Positions 52,514 to 61,845 are shown, counted from the first letter of the stretch. The stretch is 64,000 nucleotides of DNA from Leucobacter komagatae (GCF_006716085.1 NZ_VFON01000002.1:248001-312000); one strand, 5' to 3'. Made by a program: numbers and translations. The notes: generated from the sequence alone by a model not told the origin.

Positions 52514-53134
52514 ATGACACTGACTGAGAACGCGCGTGCACCGCAGCAGGACCGTAGCCGCGAGACCCGCGATCTCATCCTTGAGACCACGCTCCGCGCG
52601 CTCGCGCGGATTGGGTGGAACGCGACGACAACGTCGGTTGTAGCTGCGGATAGCGGCGTCAGTCGAGGTGCAATCCAGCATCACTTCCCGACGAAGGAAG
52701 CGCTCATGCGGGGTGTGCTCGAGTACATGTACGAGGGCCGGAATACGAGCGAGTTCTCTATTTCCGCGGAGGTGCCAGAGGGCGTTGACCGGTTCGAATA
52801 CATTTCCGAGCAGGTGCTTGACTACTACGCCTCCGATCACTTCAAAGCTGCGCTGCAAATGTGGACCGCGGCGATCGGCGATGCCGAGTTCAGTGAGCAG
52901 CTACAGATGCACGGCGACAAGCTTGCCCGTGCTGTCTACGACCGAGTCGTTGTCGTGCTCAACGCAGATACAAGCGATAGTCGCACTCACCGGCTGATCC
53001 AAACGACACTCGACCTATCGCGCGGCCTTGGGCTCGCCGACGTATTGCGCGATGACTCGAAGCGTCGCCAGTCGGTTGCGCAGTTTTGGGCTGACGAGCT
53101 CAGATCAATCAAGCAGCTCAACGAGCCTCAATAG
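52514..53134 (+). CDS. TetR/AcrR family regulator of the Atu-like cluster
   Basis: The 206-residue product has a TetR_N domain (ILETTLRALARIGWNATTTS, DSGVSRGAIQHHFPTKEALM) and an all-helical ligand domain. It lies 27 bases after the hydratase gene, in the operon it probably controls; the AT-rich palindromes at 46.0 kb are candidate sites. AtuR of Pseudomonas is also a TetR protein. Confidence 0.85.
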   Translation: MTLTENARAPQQDRSRETRDLILETTLRALARIGWNATTTSVVAADSGVSRGAIQHHFPTKEALMRGVLEYMYEGRNTSEFSISAEVPEGVDRFEYISEQVLDYYASDHFKAALQMWTAAIGDAEFSEQLQMHGDKLARAVYDRVVVVLNADTSDSRTHRLIQTTLDLSRGLGLADVLRDDSKRRQSVAQFWADELRSIKQLNEPQ

Positions 53135-53306
53135 TCCGGCGCCGCCGTGAGCCGATTGCGGCCTGACCGAGAAGCTCCCGATCCTGTCCAGCTTTGTCCA
53201 GACATCCGCCAGGATGCTCGAAACAGGTGCCCGAATGCCTCTGCTCTGAGAGGATTCTGCTCAAGACGCGCTGCACGCGCCGTTTCGAAGGAGCCCCGAA
53301 GAACGC

Positions 53307-54026
53307 ATGAGCACCCAGGCACTCTCAGATATCCCGTCGAACCGTATCCCTGCGGAGGCATTCGATGAGCTTCGTTCGACCCGCCTCGCAATCGCTGAGC
53401 GGCTCATCTGCCGGCTCCCGGCCGGTACTCGGCAGTCAGCCGCGGCCCGTATCCACGCAATGGTCGCCGACCTTCAGGCCGACCTCGGAGTGGCGCCGGA
53501 ATCCGTCGCTGATCTGACGATCGCGTCGGCGGCGCTCACCCCTGTGTCAGGCGACGCCCTGCACGCAGACTTCATCGTGATTGAGGTAGACGGCGGCGCG
53601 GTGTCTTCGCCGCTTGTGCCGGCAGTAGACGGCGCCCCGTTCGCGCCGGAGTACCTCTCGGGTAGCTACCGCACCGAGCTTTACAAGGGGCTCAGCTCCA
53701 CGACCCGTCGAGGGCTCGACGAACGCGCTGGCGAGGTTCTCGGGCCGCTCGTGCTTGAGGTGATGATCGAACTGCTCCACGAAGAGCTGGCCATCGTCGC
53801 GGGAGGGGCCCGGCCCGTGTTGGCCTGCCGTGGGCGCGCTTCTGAAGCTCCCATCCGCACGCACTTCGAGCCGCTGGGGTACGAGGTCGTGTACCTCCCC
53901 CACATCGACGACGTCGCCGTTGGCGCTCAGGGCGCCGCCCCATCCGTTCCTGCGGAAGAGCATCGGCTTGCGCTCACGCTTCTCAACGAGGCGGTCTCGC
54001 GGGCACGCCAGGCTCAGCTGGTGTAG
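53307..54026 (+). CDS. Hypothetical protein, 239 residues
   Basis: No family is recognised. The product is soluble and Ala-rich, with predicted helices (AAARIHAMVADLQADLGV; PLVLEVMIELLHEELAIV) and beta strands (DFIVIEVDGGAVSSPLV; VLACRGRASEAPIRTHFEPL). GAAGGAG lies before the ATG at 53307. It follows the Atu-like cluster by 172 bases and may belong to it or not. Confidence 0.6.
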   Translation: MSTQALSDIPSNRIPAEAFDELRSTRLAIAERLICRLPAGTRQSAAARIHAMVADLQADLGVAPESVADLTIASAALTPVSGDALHADFIVIEVDGGAVSSPLVPAVDGAPFAPEYLSGSYRTELYKGLSSTTRRGLDERAGEVLGPLVLEVMIELLHEELAIVAGGARPVLACRGRASEAPIRTHFEPLGYEVVYLPHIDDVAVGAQGAAPSVPAEEHRLALTLLNEAVSRARQAQLV

Positions 54027-54217
54027 CGAGCGGGGTCGCCCGCCGGGGCTCAGCCCGAGCCGGGCCCGCCCAACGACGGCGCGCCCTCTCCCACCACACC
54101 GTTCTCTCGAGACGACATGTTATTCGCCCCGATAAAGCTGTGTTTACAAGAACTTGATGTGCGCGGGCGCGGTCCTGCGAGCGAGCTGCCAAGAACTTTG
54201 CGAGCAAGCCCCAGGGC

Positions 54218-55243
54218 TCAGTCCGAGTCGGCCCCGCCCCCGGCCCCGTCACCGGGCGCTCCGTCACCGGGCGCTCCCTCCGGCCGTGCGGGGAAGATCC
54301 GTCCAACGAGCGGTACGTGGTCGATCGGCATGCTGAACCAGTACCTGGCAAGCGGGAGCGATACGAGTGCAATGTAGCTCGTGAGGAGCTTGTCGATCAG
54401 CGAGGTGATGACGTTCACAATGGTCACGGCCCACACGAGCGGAAGTCCGTAGCCCAGCAGGGTGTTCGTTGCGCCCGTCTGCCCCGCTCCGAAGCTGCCG
54501 CCGTGGCGCAAGAGCAAGATCGGCACCGCAATCAGCGAGCACACGGCAGCAACAATGAGGCCGAGCAGGAAGAAGCGCACGAACGTGTCGCCCATCCGAA
54601 ATTTCCGAACCCCGTAGCCCCAGATCAGGGCCCCAGCGATACCCGCGAGGGCGAATAGGTAGTCGTGCTGGTCGACGATAACCCCGAAGGCACTCGTCGC
54701 AATCGCGACCGCAACTCCGCTCCACGGCCCAAGCGCGATGGCAGCGATCGCAGTACCCGCCATGTCGAGGAAGATCGGAAGCCCGAGAACGTGCACGATC
54801 ACGCTGCCGAGCAGGTTGCCCGCGAGACACAATACGAGCACCATCAGTGTCGCGCCAAGCGGCACCCGCTGCACCGTCGCGACCACCTGCGTGAGGCCCG
54901 TGTCAATGCGCTCCCGCACACCGCCAGCCGGGACTCGCCTTGCTCTGCGGCAGCGAGCGACCCACGCATCCGCCTCGGCCTCGTCGGCGCCGAGGGCAAC
55001 AACGATGTCTCGGACGAGCTCGGTATCGAGTCGCGCCCTGCCCTCGCTGAACGCGTTGTACACCGTGGAGCGGGGCGGAGCGGCGGCGGCCTCGTGCACA
55101 CCCCGCGCGAGGCGCAGCTCGGTCACGCGCCGAACAATTTCCGCGTACGACACAGGCCCGGCCTGCTCCCGCAGGGTCTGCAGGTCTGCGGCGATCTCGT
55201 CGAATGTTTCGGTCGCGCTGCGGTCAAGGCCTTCAGCCGTCAT
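54218..55243 (-). CDS. HTH domain fused to ECF transporter S-component-like membrane protein
   Basis: The 341-residue product has an N-terminal cytosolic domain (residues about 10-105) like an Xre-type helix-turn-helix (YAEIVRRVTELRLARGVHEA, RSTVYNAFSEGRARLDTELV, IVVALGADEAEADAW). Six or so helices follow with ECF S-component features (LPIFLDMAGTAIAAIALGPW, SGVAVAIATSAFGVIV). The C-terminus has a GAPGDGAPGDG repeat from a 15-bp DNA duplication. GGGGGAG sets the ATG at 55243. A membrane-bound vitamin-uptake or sensor protein is possible; no EcfA/T genes are nearby. Confidence 0.6.
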   Translation of the reverse strand: MTAEGLDRSATETFDEIAADLQTLREQAGPVSYAEIVRRVTELRLARGVHEAAAAPPRSTVYNAFSEGRARLDTELVRDIVVALGADEAEADAWVARCRRARRVPAGGVRERIDTGLTQVVATVQRVPLGATLMVLVLCLAGNLLGSVIVHVLGLPIFLDMAGTAIAAIALGPWSGVAVAIATSAFGVIVDQHDYLFALAGIAGALIWGYGVRKFRMGDTFVRFFLLGLIVAAVCSLIAVPILLLRHGGSFGAGQTGATNTLLGYGLPLVWAVTIVNVITSLIDKLLTSYIALVSLPLARYWFSMPIDHVPLVGRIFPARPEGAPGDGAPGDGAGGGADSD

Positions 55244-55270
55244 CGTCTCCCCCACTCAACTCGTTCCCCG

Positions 55271-55302
55271 CGATATGAAGTGTTGTACCTCACACCATAT
55301 CG
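55271..55302. promoter_or_regulatory. 32-bp palindrome upstream of the HTH-membrane gene
   Basis: CGATATG and CATATCG mark the ends, with partial inner symmetry (GTGT/ACAC). It lies 28 bases before the start, so it could be the site for the protein's own HTH domain or for another regulator. Confidence 0.5.
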
Positions 55303-55356
55303 AGTGCGCGGGGTGAGCCACGAGTCGCGCCGCGCCGCAGCGCAGCGCGGCGGGCC

Positions 55357-55722
55357 TCAGACGTTCTCGTCGACCGGCATGCCGTCCTCGCCGAACTCGA
55401 CGCCGTCCCGCTCAAGCCGCTCGCGGGCCGCATGGTGCACGACACCGCGCTTCGGGGGCTTCGGTTCGAGCATTGACAGCAGCGTGGCGCGCGCGGTATT
55501 CGGGTGCTCGGCGACAGCGATCCGAACGCTCCAGAACCGATCCTTCGCGAACCGCGCGAGCACCGCCTCGCTCGCGTCGGGGTTCAGCGCCGCGGCGTTT
55601 CGGATCGACTGATTGGGGTCAGTGTAGAACGGTTCAAACTCGGCGTCGGTGTGCGCACCGAGCGCGAGGGTGTAGCGCCGGTCCTCATCCGCCCGTTCTT
55701 CGGGCGTCTTCTTTCTTCCCAC
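55357..55722 (-). CDS. Variant leucine-rich repeat (LRV)-like protein
   Basis: The 121-residue product has two LRV-type units: FYTDPNQSIRNAAALNPDAS and FWSVRIAVAEHPNTARATLL, flanked by charged ends. LRV repeats are protein-interaction modules. The GTG start overlaps the stop of the FUSC gene by one base, so it is the last gene of a GNAT-FUSC-LRV unit. AGGAG lies about 8 bases upstream. Confidence 0.7.
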   Translation of the reverse strand: MGRKKTPEERADEDRRYTLALGAHTDAEFEPFYTDPNQSIRNAAALNPDASEAVLARFAKDRFWSVRIAVAEHPNTARATLLSMLEPKPPKRGVVHHAARERLERDGVEFGEDGMPVDENV

Positions 55723-56783
55723 TACGAAACCTCTCCTCGTTGACCTGTGAGTGGCGCGGCGGCCCCGACCGCTCGAAGCCTGCGCCGCTGCAGAAGCTGC
55801 AACCCGAGGCTGCACAGCACGGCGAATGCTGCGGCGACGAGCACCGCCTCGATCCGGTAGATGCCGAGCACCCACACTGGCAGCTCCGAGCTTGTGCTGA
55901 GCAGGATCCCAGGCGTGAGGAACAGCACGAACTGCCGGTACTTCCCGGCCTGAATATATGCCACGCTTGCGACGAGGCACAGCACGGCTACGACGACCGG
56001 GATGGGCGCGGGCAGTAGCGCGAACAGCACCGTGGCGGCGACGCCGGCGAGGGATCCCGCCACGCGGTCGGCCGCCCGCGCGAACTGCGCGTCGAAGCTC
56101 ACTGCGAGAATCACGCAGAACGACAGCATCATCCAGCCCGCGTAGTCGAAGCCCGTGACCTCGGCGAACAGCACGATGAGCACGGCACCGACGGCCGTCG
56201 CGACGCCGTAGTCGAGGCGGTCGCGCACGCTCGCAGCGTGGTCTGCCTCGCGCGTCTTGATGGGCGCGAACGCGGCGGCCGCGAGCACGAGCCCGGTGCC
56301 GAGCACCGTCCCGAGCAGCACCTGCCACAGCTCGCCGCCGCCCTCCCCCACCGCGGCGAAGGCGAGGAGGTTGACGGGCGAGCGGGTGAGGATCGCGATC
56401 TCGCCGAGCTTCAGCAGGCCCTGTACGAGCGACACCGCGACCACGGCTGCGAGCGTCGCCCACAGGCCGAGCGGCCCGACGAAGAAACCGAGCATCGCAA
56501 CGGCGAACGCCCACGCCGCTGCGATGAGGCGTGAGCTCCAGCTCGGGACCCGGGCGATGCCGAGCAACAGCAGCATCGTCAGGAAGCCAGCGTGCGTCGT
56601 GTTCGGGCCGATCCACACCCGGCTCGCGCCGAGCACCAGCACGGCCGCTGCAACCGCGGCGACCGCGAACAGCACGGATCGCCACGGCAGGGCGAAGCTC
56701 CGCCAGAACCCGTCTTGTCTTGCGCTCACGCTCGCCCCTGCTTGCCCATCGCTCAGCCCGACGTCTTCCCGGGCATCCCTCAC
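55722..56783 (-). CDS. FUSC family membrane protein
   Basis: The 353-residue product has two blocks of about five membrane helices separated by a cytosolic stretch, as in fusaric-acid-resistance/aromatic exporter proteins (AVLVLGASRVWIGPNTTHAG; LIVLFAEVTGFDYAGWMMLS; AADRVAGSLAGVAATVLFAL). It may export aromatic acids. It overlaps the GNAT gene by 4 bases. Confidence 0.75.
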   Translation of the reverse strand: MRDAREDVGLSDGQAGASVSARQDGFWRSFALPWRSVLFAVAAVAAAVLVLGASRVWIGPNTTHAGFLTMLLLLGIARVPSWSSRLIAAAWAFAVAMLGFFVGPLGLWATLAAVVAVSLVQGLLKLGEIAILTRSPVNLLAFAAVGEGGGELWQVLLGTVLGTGLVLAAAAFAPIKTREADHAASVRDRLDYGVATAVGAVLIVLFAEVTGFDYAGWMMLSFCVILAVSFDAQFARAADRVAGSLAGVAATVLFALLPAPIPVVVAVLCLVASVAYIQAGKYRQFVLFLTPGILLSTSSELPVWVLGIYRIEAVLVAAAFAVLCSLGLQLLQRRRLRAVGAAAPLTGQRGEVS

Positions 56784-57319
56784 ATCGTATTGAATTTGTG
56801 GGCCCGGGCCCAGCGCTCGCGTGTGAGCCTGAAACGTCGAAACACCGCTTGACCGTGGGTCACCGAGCCATCAGGTTCGAAGCCGTACCTCGAGACTGCC
56901 TTTGCGGGGTTTCTCGTGAGGGGTAGTGCGATCGTCACTGTTTCAATACCGAGGGAGCAGAACCCCTCGTCGAGCGCTGCGATGGTCACGCGGGCACCGT
57001 AGCCCCAATACGCGGGGAAGAGCACGAGGGCAAAGTCCGCTGAGTCAGCCTCGGCTTCGAATCCGCCCCATCCCGCGAACACACCGCCAATGAGTACCGC
57101 CCACGGACCGTACCCATGCTCCTCCCACTGCCGGTCCTTCCCCAGGACCCAAGCAGCGGTTTCCGCAGCAGAAAAGTCCCGCGCCAGGGGCATATGTCGC
57201 CCGTTGCGGGGCTCGTTCAGAAGCGCACGAATATCCGAGATAGGGATCGCAGGAAGTCGGGCGAACGCGACGTCCACTGGCGAAGTCCCCTCAGATGGGG
57301 TGCCCGAGATAGAAGTCAC
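56780..57319 (-). CDS. GNAT family N-acetyltransferase
   Basis: The 179-residue product has the GNAT strand-turn pattern (WAVLIGGVFAGWGGFEAEAD, FALVLFPAYWGYGARVTIAA, IALPLTRNPAKAVSRYGFEP). The acceptor is unknown; the AYWGYGARVT segment takes the place of the usual Q-x-x-G-x-G/A acetyl-CoA loop. It starts the GNAT-FUSC-LRV unit. Confidence 0.75.
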   Translation of the reverse strand: MTSISGTPSEGTSPVDVAFARLPAIPISDIRALLNEPRNGRHMPLARDFSAAETAAWVLGKDRQWEEHGYGPWAVLIGGVFAGWGGFEAEADSADFALVLFPAYWGYGARVTIAALDEGFCSLGIETVTIALPLTRNPAKAVSRYGFEPDGSVTHGQAVFRRFRLTRERWARAHKFNTM

Positions 57320-57351
57320 AGCAGCGATCTAGATCGAAACGCGTCGCAACG

Positions 57352-58425
57352 TTAGACGTTAAAGCGCCATTCGCAGACGTCGCCGTCCTGCATGACGTAT
57401 TCCTTGCCCTCCATGCGGGCCTTGCCCTTCGCGCGAGCTTCAGCGACCGAGCCGGTCTCGACGAGGTCTTCGAACGAGATGATCTCGCCCTTGATGAAGC
57501 CCTTCTCGAAGTCGCCGTGGATGACGCCGGCGGCCTGCGGCGCCGTCGCACCCTTCGGAATCGTCCAGGCGCGAGCCTCCTTCGGCCCCGCCGTGAGGTA
57601 GGTCTGCAGGCCGAGGGTCTCGAAGCCGATGCGGGCGAGCTGGTCGAGCCCGCTCTCCTCCTGGCCGATCGAGGCGAGCAGCTCAGCCGCGTCTTCCTCG
57701 TCGAGTTCGATGAGCTCGCTCTCGAGCTTCGCGTCGAGGAAGATCGCCTTCGCGGGCGCCACGAGGTCTGCAAGCTCGGCGAGCTTCGCCTTGTCCTGCA
57801 GCACGCCCTCGTCGACGTTGAAGACGTAGAGGAAGGGCTTCGCGGTGAGCAGCCCGAGTTCGCGGATCGGCTCGAGATCCACACCCGCGAGCGACAGCGG
57901 CGTGCCGTCGTTCAGTGCGGCGAGTGCGGCCTTCGCAGCGTCGACGACCGACGCGTCGATCTTCTTGCCCTTGAGCTCCTTCTCGTAGCGCGGCAGCGCC
58001 TTGTCGAGGGTCTGCATGTCGGCGAGGATCAGCTCGGTGTTGATCGTCTCCATGTCGCTCGCCGGGTTCACGTCGCCGTCGACGTGGATCACGTCGGGGT
58101 CGGAGAAGCCGCGCACGACCTGTGCGATGGCGTCAGACTCACGAATGTTCGCGAGGAACTGGTTGCCGAGCCCCTCGCCCTCGCTCGCGCCACGGACGAT
58201 GCCCGCGATGTCAACGAAGCTGACGGGGGCGGGCAGGATCCGCTCGCTGCCGAAGATCTCCGCGAGCTTGTTCAGCCGGGGGTCGGGCAGGTTGACGACG
58301 CCAACGTTGGGCTCGATCGTCGCGAACGGGTAGTTCGCTGCGAGAGCATCGTTGTGCGTGAGAGCGTTGAACAGGGTCGACTTGCCGACGTTCGGGAGAC
58401 CGACGATTCCAATAGTTAGAGCCAC
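57352..58425 (-). CDS. ychF: Redox-regulated ATPase/GTPase YchF
   Basis: The 357-residue product starts [20 protein letters not shown] (G1), with [40 protein letters not shown] (G3), YVFNVDEG in place of the NKxD motif as in YchF/OLA1 ATPases, and the TGS domain at the C-terminus ([20 protein letters not shown]). TAGACT lies 8 bases before the GTG at 58425. The frame is open to 58434, but the conserved N-terminus begins here. Confidence 0.95.
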   Translation of the reverse strand: MALTIGIVGLPNVGKSTLFNALTHNDALAANYPFATIEPNVGVVNLPDPRLNKLAEIFGSERILPAPVSFVDIAGIVRGASEGEGLGNQFLANIRESDAIAQVVRGFSDPDVIHVDGDVNPASDMETINTELILADMQTLDKALPRYEKELKGKKIDASVVDAAKAALAALNDGTPLSLAGVDLEPIRELGLLTAKPFLYVFNVDEGVLQDKAKLAELADLVAPAKAIFLDAKLESELIELDEEDAAELLASIGQEESGLDQLARIGFETLGLQTYLTAGPKEARAWTIPKGATAPQAAGVIHGDFEKGFIKGEIISFEDLVETGSVAEARAKGKARMEGKEYVMQDGDVCEWRFNV

Positions 58426-58433
58426 GGGGGTCA

Positions 58434-58439
58434 AGTCTA
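58434..58439 (-). promoter_or_regulatory. Leaderless -10 box (TAGACT) of ychF
   Basis: TAGACT lies 8 bases before the GTG at 58425 on the minus strand. Confidence 0.5.
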
Positions 58440-58474
58440 CCCGGCAAGTCGCGTGCGCGCGCCCGCGATCCCAC

Positions 58475-58900
58475 TTACATTGCGGGCGGCCACGCGCCGA
58501 GGATCACGGCCATCACAACGACGGTCACGAGTTCGTGGGCGATGTTCAGCATCGTGAGCTTCACCGGTCGCCCCTCGAACGCGTCGTGGGTCACGAATCT
58601 CGCGGCCGTGAATCCCGCCCAGAGCAGCAGTCCGGTAATGAGGGCCGACGAGAGGAACGATCCGCCGTAGAAGGCGTGCGCGATCCAAATCGCCCCCGCG
58701 AATACCCACGCGGTGATGAAGCTCACGATGACCGTCGTGATGATTGGCCCGACGGCATCTTTCGCATTGCCACTCGGGGTGACGTTCGCGAGCCGCATCC
58801 AGATCGTGCCGAAGACCTTCGGCGTGTACCAGACTGAGCCGACCACCATTGTCGACGCGGTCGCGATGAGCACCGCCCAGTAGTTAATCTCAGGGATCAT
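58475..58900 (-). CDS. DUF1761 membrane protein
   Basis: The 141-residue product has four membrane helices and the DUF1761 pattern (INYWAVLIATASTMVVGSVW, YTPKVFGTIWMRL, ITGLLLWAGFTAARFVTHDA, FEGRPVKLTMLNIAHEL). GGAG 7 bases upstream favours ATG 58900 over 58912. The function is unknown. Confidence 0.8.
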   Translation of the reverse strand: MIPEINYWAVLIATASTMVVGSVWYTPKVFGTIWMRLANVTPSGNAKDAVGPIITTVIVSFITAWVFAGAIWIAHAFYGGSFLSSALITGLLLWAGFTAARFVTHDAFEGRPVKLTMLNIAHELVTVVVMAVILGAWPPAM

Positions 58901-59029
58901 GGCGAACTCCATTCGCGCTATGGTCGGGGCCTGTGCGGCCCCGGTGGGGAGAATATTGTCACACGGTGAGGATCAGAAGCGGAACCCTCACCCGCCGCGA
59001 CTGTCAGACCCGTGTGGGAGGATCAAAGG

Positions 59030-59614
59030 GTGCCAGTTGACTTCACCGCGATCGATTTCGAGACCGCAAACGGGAACCCCGCCTCCGCATGCTCGGTTGG
59101 GCTCGCGCGAGTGCGAGACGGTGTCGTCGTAGACCGCGCGTACTGGCTCATCAAGCCGCCGGCGAGCCACCCGCAGTTCCAGTCGTTCAACGTGAAGATC
59201 CACAACATCACGCCCGACATGGTCGTCGACGCTCCGACCTGGGGCGAGCAGTTCGACGATCTCCTGTCGTTCATTGGCGACGACGTCGCGGTCGCCCACA
59301 ACGCCTCGTTCGACATGGGCGTGATCAGAGCAGCGTGCGCCGACGCCGTGCTCCCCACCCCGCGCCTCAAATACCTCTGCAGCGTGCAGGTCTCGCGCAA
59401 GACCTATGACATCCCGTCGCACCGGCTCCCGCTCGCGGCAGCCGCCGCTGGTTACGGCGAGTTTGCGCACCACGAAGCCCTCGCCGACGCAGAGGCGTGC
59501 GCCTCCATCATTATTGACTCGGCGAGGCGACACGAGGCCACGGACGTGCCTTCGCTTGCCAAGATCGCCGGCGTGAAGCTGCACCAGCTCAAGGCGATCC
59601 CGCTCAAGCTGTAA
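59030..59614 (+). CDS. DnaQ-type 3'-5' exonuclease
   Basis: The 194-residue product is a DEDDh exonuclease: ExoI motif FTAIDFETAN, ExoII VAVAHNASFDMGVI, and ExoIII HHEALADAEACA. It resembles the stand-alone epsilon-like exonucleases of actinobacteria (DNA repair or proofreading). GGAGG upstream sets the GTG at 59030. Confidence 0.9.
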   Translation: MPVDFTAIDFETANGNPASACSVGLARVRDGVVVDRAYWLIKPPASHPQFQSFNVKIHNITPDMVVDAPTWGEQFDDLLSFIGDDVAVAHNASFDMGVIRAACADAVLPTPRLKYLCSVQVSRKTYDIPSHRLPLAAAAAGYGEFAHHEALADAEACASIIIDSARRHEATDVPSLAKIAGVKLHQLKAIPLKL

Positions 59615-59663
59615 CTGCTACGGAGCAGCAGCGGCCTCGCCTGCCTGGGACGGCCAGCACGCC

Positions 59664-60494
59664 CTACGTATCGCCGAACACTCGCCGCAGGAGTCCGGTC
59701 AGCCCACGGTTGCGTCGCTCCGCGGCCTCCTCCGCCAACACTTCGGCTCGCATCGCGTCTTCGAGTATGTACTTCGCCGCAGCCGTTTGCCCTTCAAACG
59801 CTTCAAGCGCTTCTGAAAGCTCACCGACGACGAGCATGTCGATGTGTATTCCGGTGAGCTCACCGTTCTGATCCTTCGTCGCCAGAATCGGGTACTGCAG
59901 TTCACGCGCGATGACCAGGATGAGGCGGTCGTCGTTCTTCGTCTCGGGAAGCGCAGCGTTGAGGGTGCCGCGCGGCCGCGCCTCGTCGCTGTCCATCCGC
60001 TCAAACATCCCACCAGCCGGCGTATCGAAGACGGTGCTGTACCAGGTGTCGGGTGCGCCCGGCATCCCCTCGGGCAACGCGGCAGCATCGGCGAGCGCGA
60101 GACAAGACACCTGCGACATCGTGATGCCGTGAAGCCCGGCGATACCCGCGACCCCGCCCGCCGGCTCGGAGCGCCACCGCACAGTCTCCGGTTCGACCAG
60201 TGCGGGCTCGACAGAGACGGGCTTGTTCTCCGAGAGCAGCACACTCACATAGGCGAACCGGCTCTCCCTGATGTCGTAGTACTCGTCGACTTCTGCGCTG
60301 GTGACCTCAACCCGATATTCCCCGGGCGGCACGTTCACCACGACGGGATTGCCCAAACTACTCGTTTCTCCAATCGCGAGCCGTCCAGAGGAGAGCTTGA
60401 GCCAACCGATGTCGTGCACGACGAACGAGGCGGGTTCACCGTCGGGTAGTGAGTGGCTACCAGTGCGTCCCGCGAGAAATCGTTGAATTTCCAT
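59664..60494 (-). CDS. DUF4241-like protein
   Basis: The 276-residue product has a beta-rich N-terminal half (IGETSSLGNPVVVNVPPGEY, RVEVTSAEV, YVSVLLSENKPVSVEPALVE) and a segment WYSTVFDTPAGGMFER that recalls the DUF4241 signature (family recall). The C-terminus is helical (EALEAFEGQTAAAKYILEDA). Function unknown. TACACT lies 6 bases before the ATG at 60494. Confidence 0.6.
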   Translation of the reverse strand: MEIQRFLAGRTGSHSLPDGEPASFVVHDIGWLKLSSGRLAIGETSSLGNPVVVNVPPGEYRVEVTSAEVDEYYDIRESRFAYVSVLLSENKPVSVEPALVEPETVRWRSEPAGGVAGIAGLHGITMSQVSCLALADAAALPEGMPGAPDTWYSTVFDTPAGGMFERMDSDEARPRGTLNAALPETKNDDRLILVIARELQYPILATKDQNGELTGIHIDMLVVGELSEALEAFEGQTAAAKYILEDAMRAEVLAEEAAERRNRGLTGLLRRVFGDT

Positions 60495-60500
60495 GGCTTG

Positions 60501-60506
60501 AGTGTA
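60501..60506 (-). promoter_or_regulatory. Leaderless -10 box (TACACT) of the DUF4241-like gene
   Basis: TACACT lies 6 bases before the ATG at 60494 on the minus strand. Confidence 0.55.
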
Positions 60507-60555
60507 GCGAGCACGGCCTCTCGAGAATGTCAGAGGCACATGAAACGATGAACTC

Positions 60556-61845
60556 ATGACAGTTTCGCCAGTGGTTCTCACCGTGCTCGCACTCGCCGCT
60601 ATCGGCGTTGCCGGCGCGGCCGGGTACTTCGCCGCAATATACCGTGCCCGTCATTGGCGTGAGCAGCTCGCGGTCGCTGAGACGCGGGTGCAGGGCCTCA
60701 ACGAGCGGCTGCGCGACGCGCACGCGAACACGGAACGCCGCATCGAACTGGATCGCGAGGAGCAGCGCGTGCTGCAACACCTCATGCCGCTGCGAGACTC
60801 ACTCGGCAAACTCGAGCGCACCGTCGTCGGCATCGAGCAGCAGCGCGCCGTGCAACACGGCGAGCTCGCCGAACAGCTCAGGCAGGCCGCGCGCGCCGAA
60901 GAGAAGCTGCGCGGCACCGCCGAGGGCCTCGCGTCTGCCCTGCGCTCAAACAACACGCGCGGGCTCTGGGGCGAGACGCAGCTGCGCCGCATCATCGAGG
61001 CCTCGGGCATGCTCGAGCACGTCGACTTCGAGGTGCAGCAGCACATCAAGACCGAACGCGGGGCGTTGCGGCCCGACATGGTGGTGAAGCTTCCCGGCGG
61101 CAAGTCGATCGCTATCGACGCAAAGGTGCCGTTCGACGCGTACCTCGAAGCACAGCACCTCGGCGCAGAGCGCGGTGGTGATGCTGCGGAGCGGGCGGCG
61201 CGGCAGGAGACCCTCCTCGCCAGGCACGCCCGCGCGCTGCGCGATCACGTGATTGAGCTCAGCGGTCGCGACTACGCGTCAGCCCTCGGCGACTCCCCCG
61301 AGTTTGTCATCGCGTTCGTGCCGAGTGAGTCGCTCTTGTCGGCCGCGCTCGACACCGACCCCGTGCTGCTCGAGTTCGCGTTCGAGCGCCGGGTCGCGCT
61401 CGCATCACCCGTCAGCCTCTGGGCGATTCTGAAGTCCGTCGCGTTCAGCTGGCGGCAGGAGTCGCTCACGAGCGAGGCGCGCACACTCTTCGAGCTCGGT
61501 CGCGAGCTGCACAAGCGGCTCGGCGTGAGCGCGACCCACCTCGACAAGCTCGGGCGCACGCTCTCGCGCGGGGTGCAGGGGTACAACGCGTACGTCGGCT
61601 CGCTCGAACGTCAGGTACTCCCGACTGCCCGCAAGATCAGTGCACTCAATGGCGCCGCGATCGACGAGCCCGTGCAGCTTGAGGACGCGGTGCGGCCGCT
61701 GACGGCACCCGAACTCGCGTCGACGCTTGACCAGCCCGCGGACTCAGAACAGGGGCCCGCGCCGGAGCCGAAACGCGACGCCCCGAGCGAGCGGAGCGAC
61801 TCGAGCGAAGCTGAACAGCCCACGCTCTGGGGCGGCGGCCGGTAG
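60556..61845 (+). CDS. rmuC: DNA recombination protein RmuC
   Basis: The 429-residue product has one N-terminal membrane helix (VLTVLALAAIGVAGAAGYFA), a long coiled coil (residues about 35-130) and the RmuC nuclease-like domain: NNTRGLWGETQLRRIIEASG, RPDMVVKLPGGKSIAIDAKV and FVIAFVPSESLLSAAL. RmuC limits rearrangements at short inverted repeats. The C-terminus is a disordered Pro/Glu-rich tail. Confidence 0.92.
   Translation: MTVSPVVLTVLALAAIGVAGAAGYFAAIYRARHWREQLAVAETRVQGLNERLRDAHANTERRIELDREEQRVLQHLMPLRDSLGKLERTVVGIEQQRAVQHGELAEQLRQAARAEEKLRGTAEGLASALRSNNTRGLWGETQLRRIIEASGMLEHVDFEVQQHIKTERGALRPDMVVKLPGGKSIAIDAKVPFDAYLEAQHLGAERGGDAAERAARQETLLARHARALRDHVIELSGRDYASALGDSPEFVIAFVPSESLLSAALDTDPVLLEFAFERRVALASPVSLWAILKSVAFSWRQESLTSEARTLFELGRELHKRLGVSATHLDKLGRTLSRGVQGYNAYVGSLERQVLPTARKISALNGAAIDEPVQLEDAVRPLTAPELASTLDQPADSEQGPAPEPKRDAPSERSDSSEAEQPTLWGGGR

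Noticed and set aside
54027..54217. A gene in the AT-rich patch near 54110-54160
   Set aside because: No frame with a start signal and family-like content was found; the patch lies between two convergent genes.
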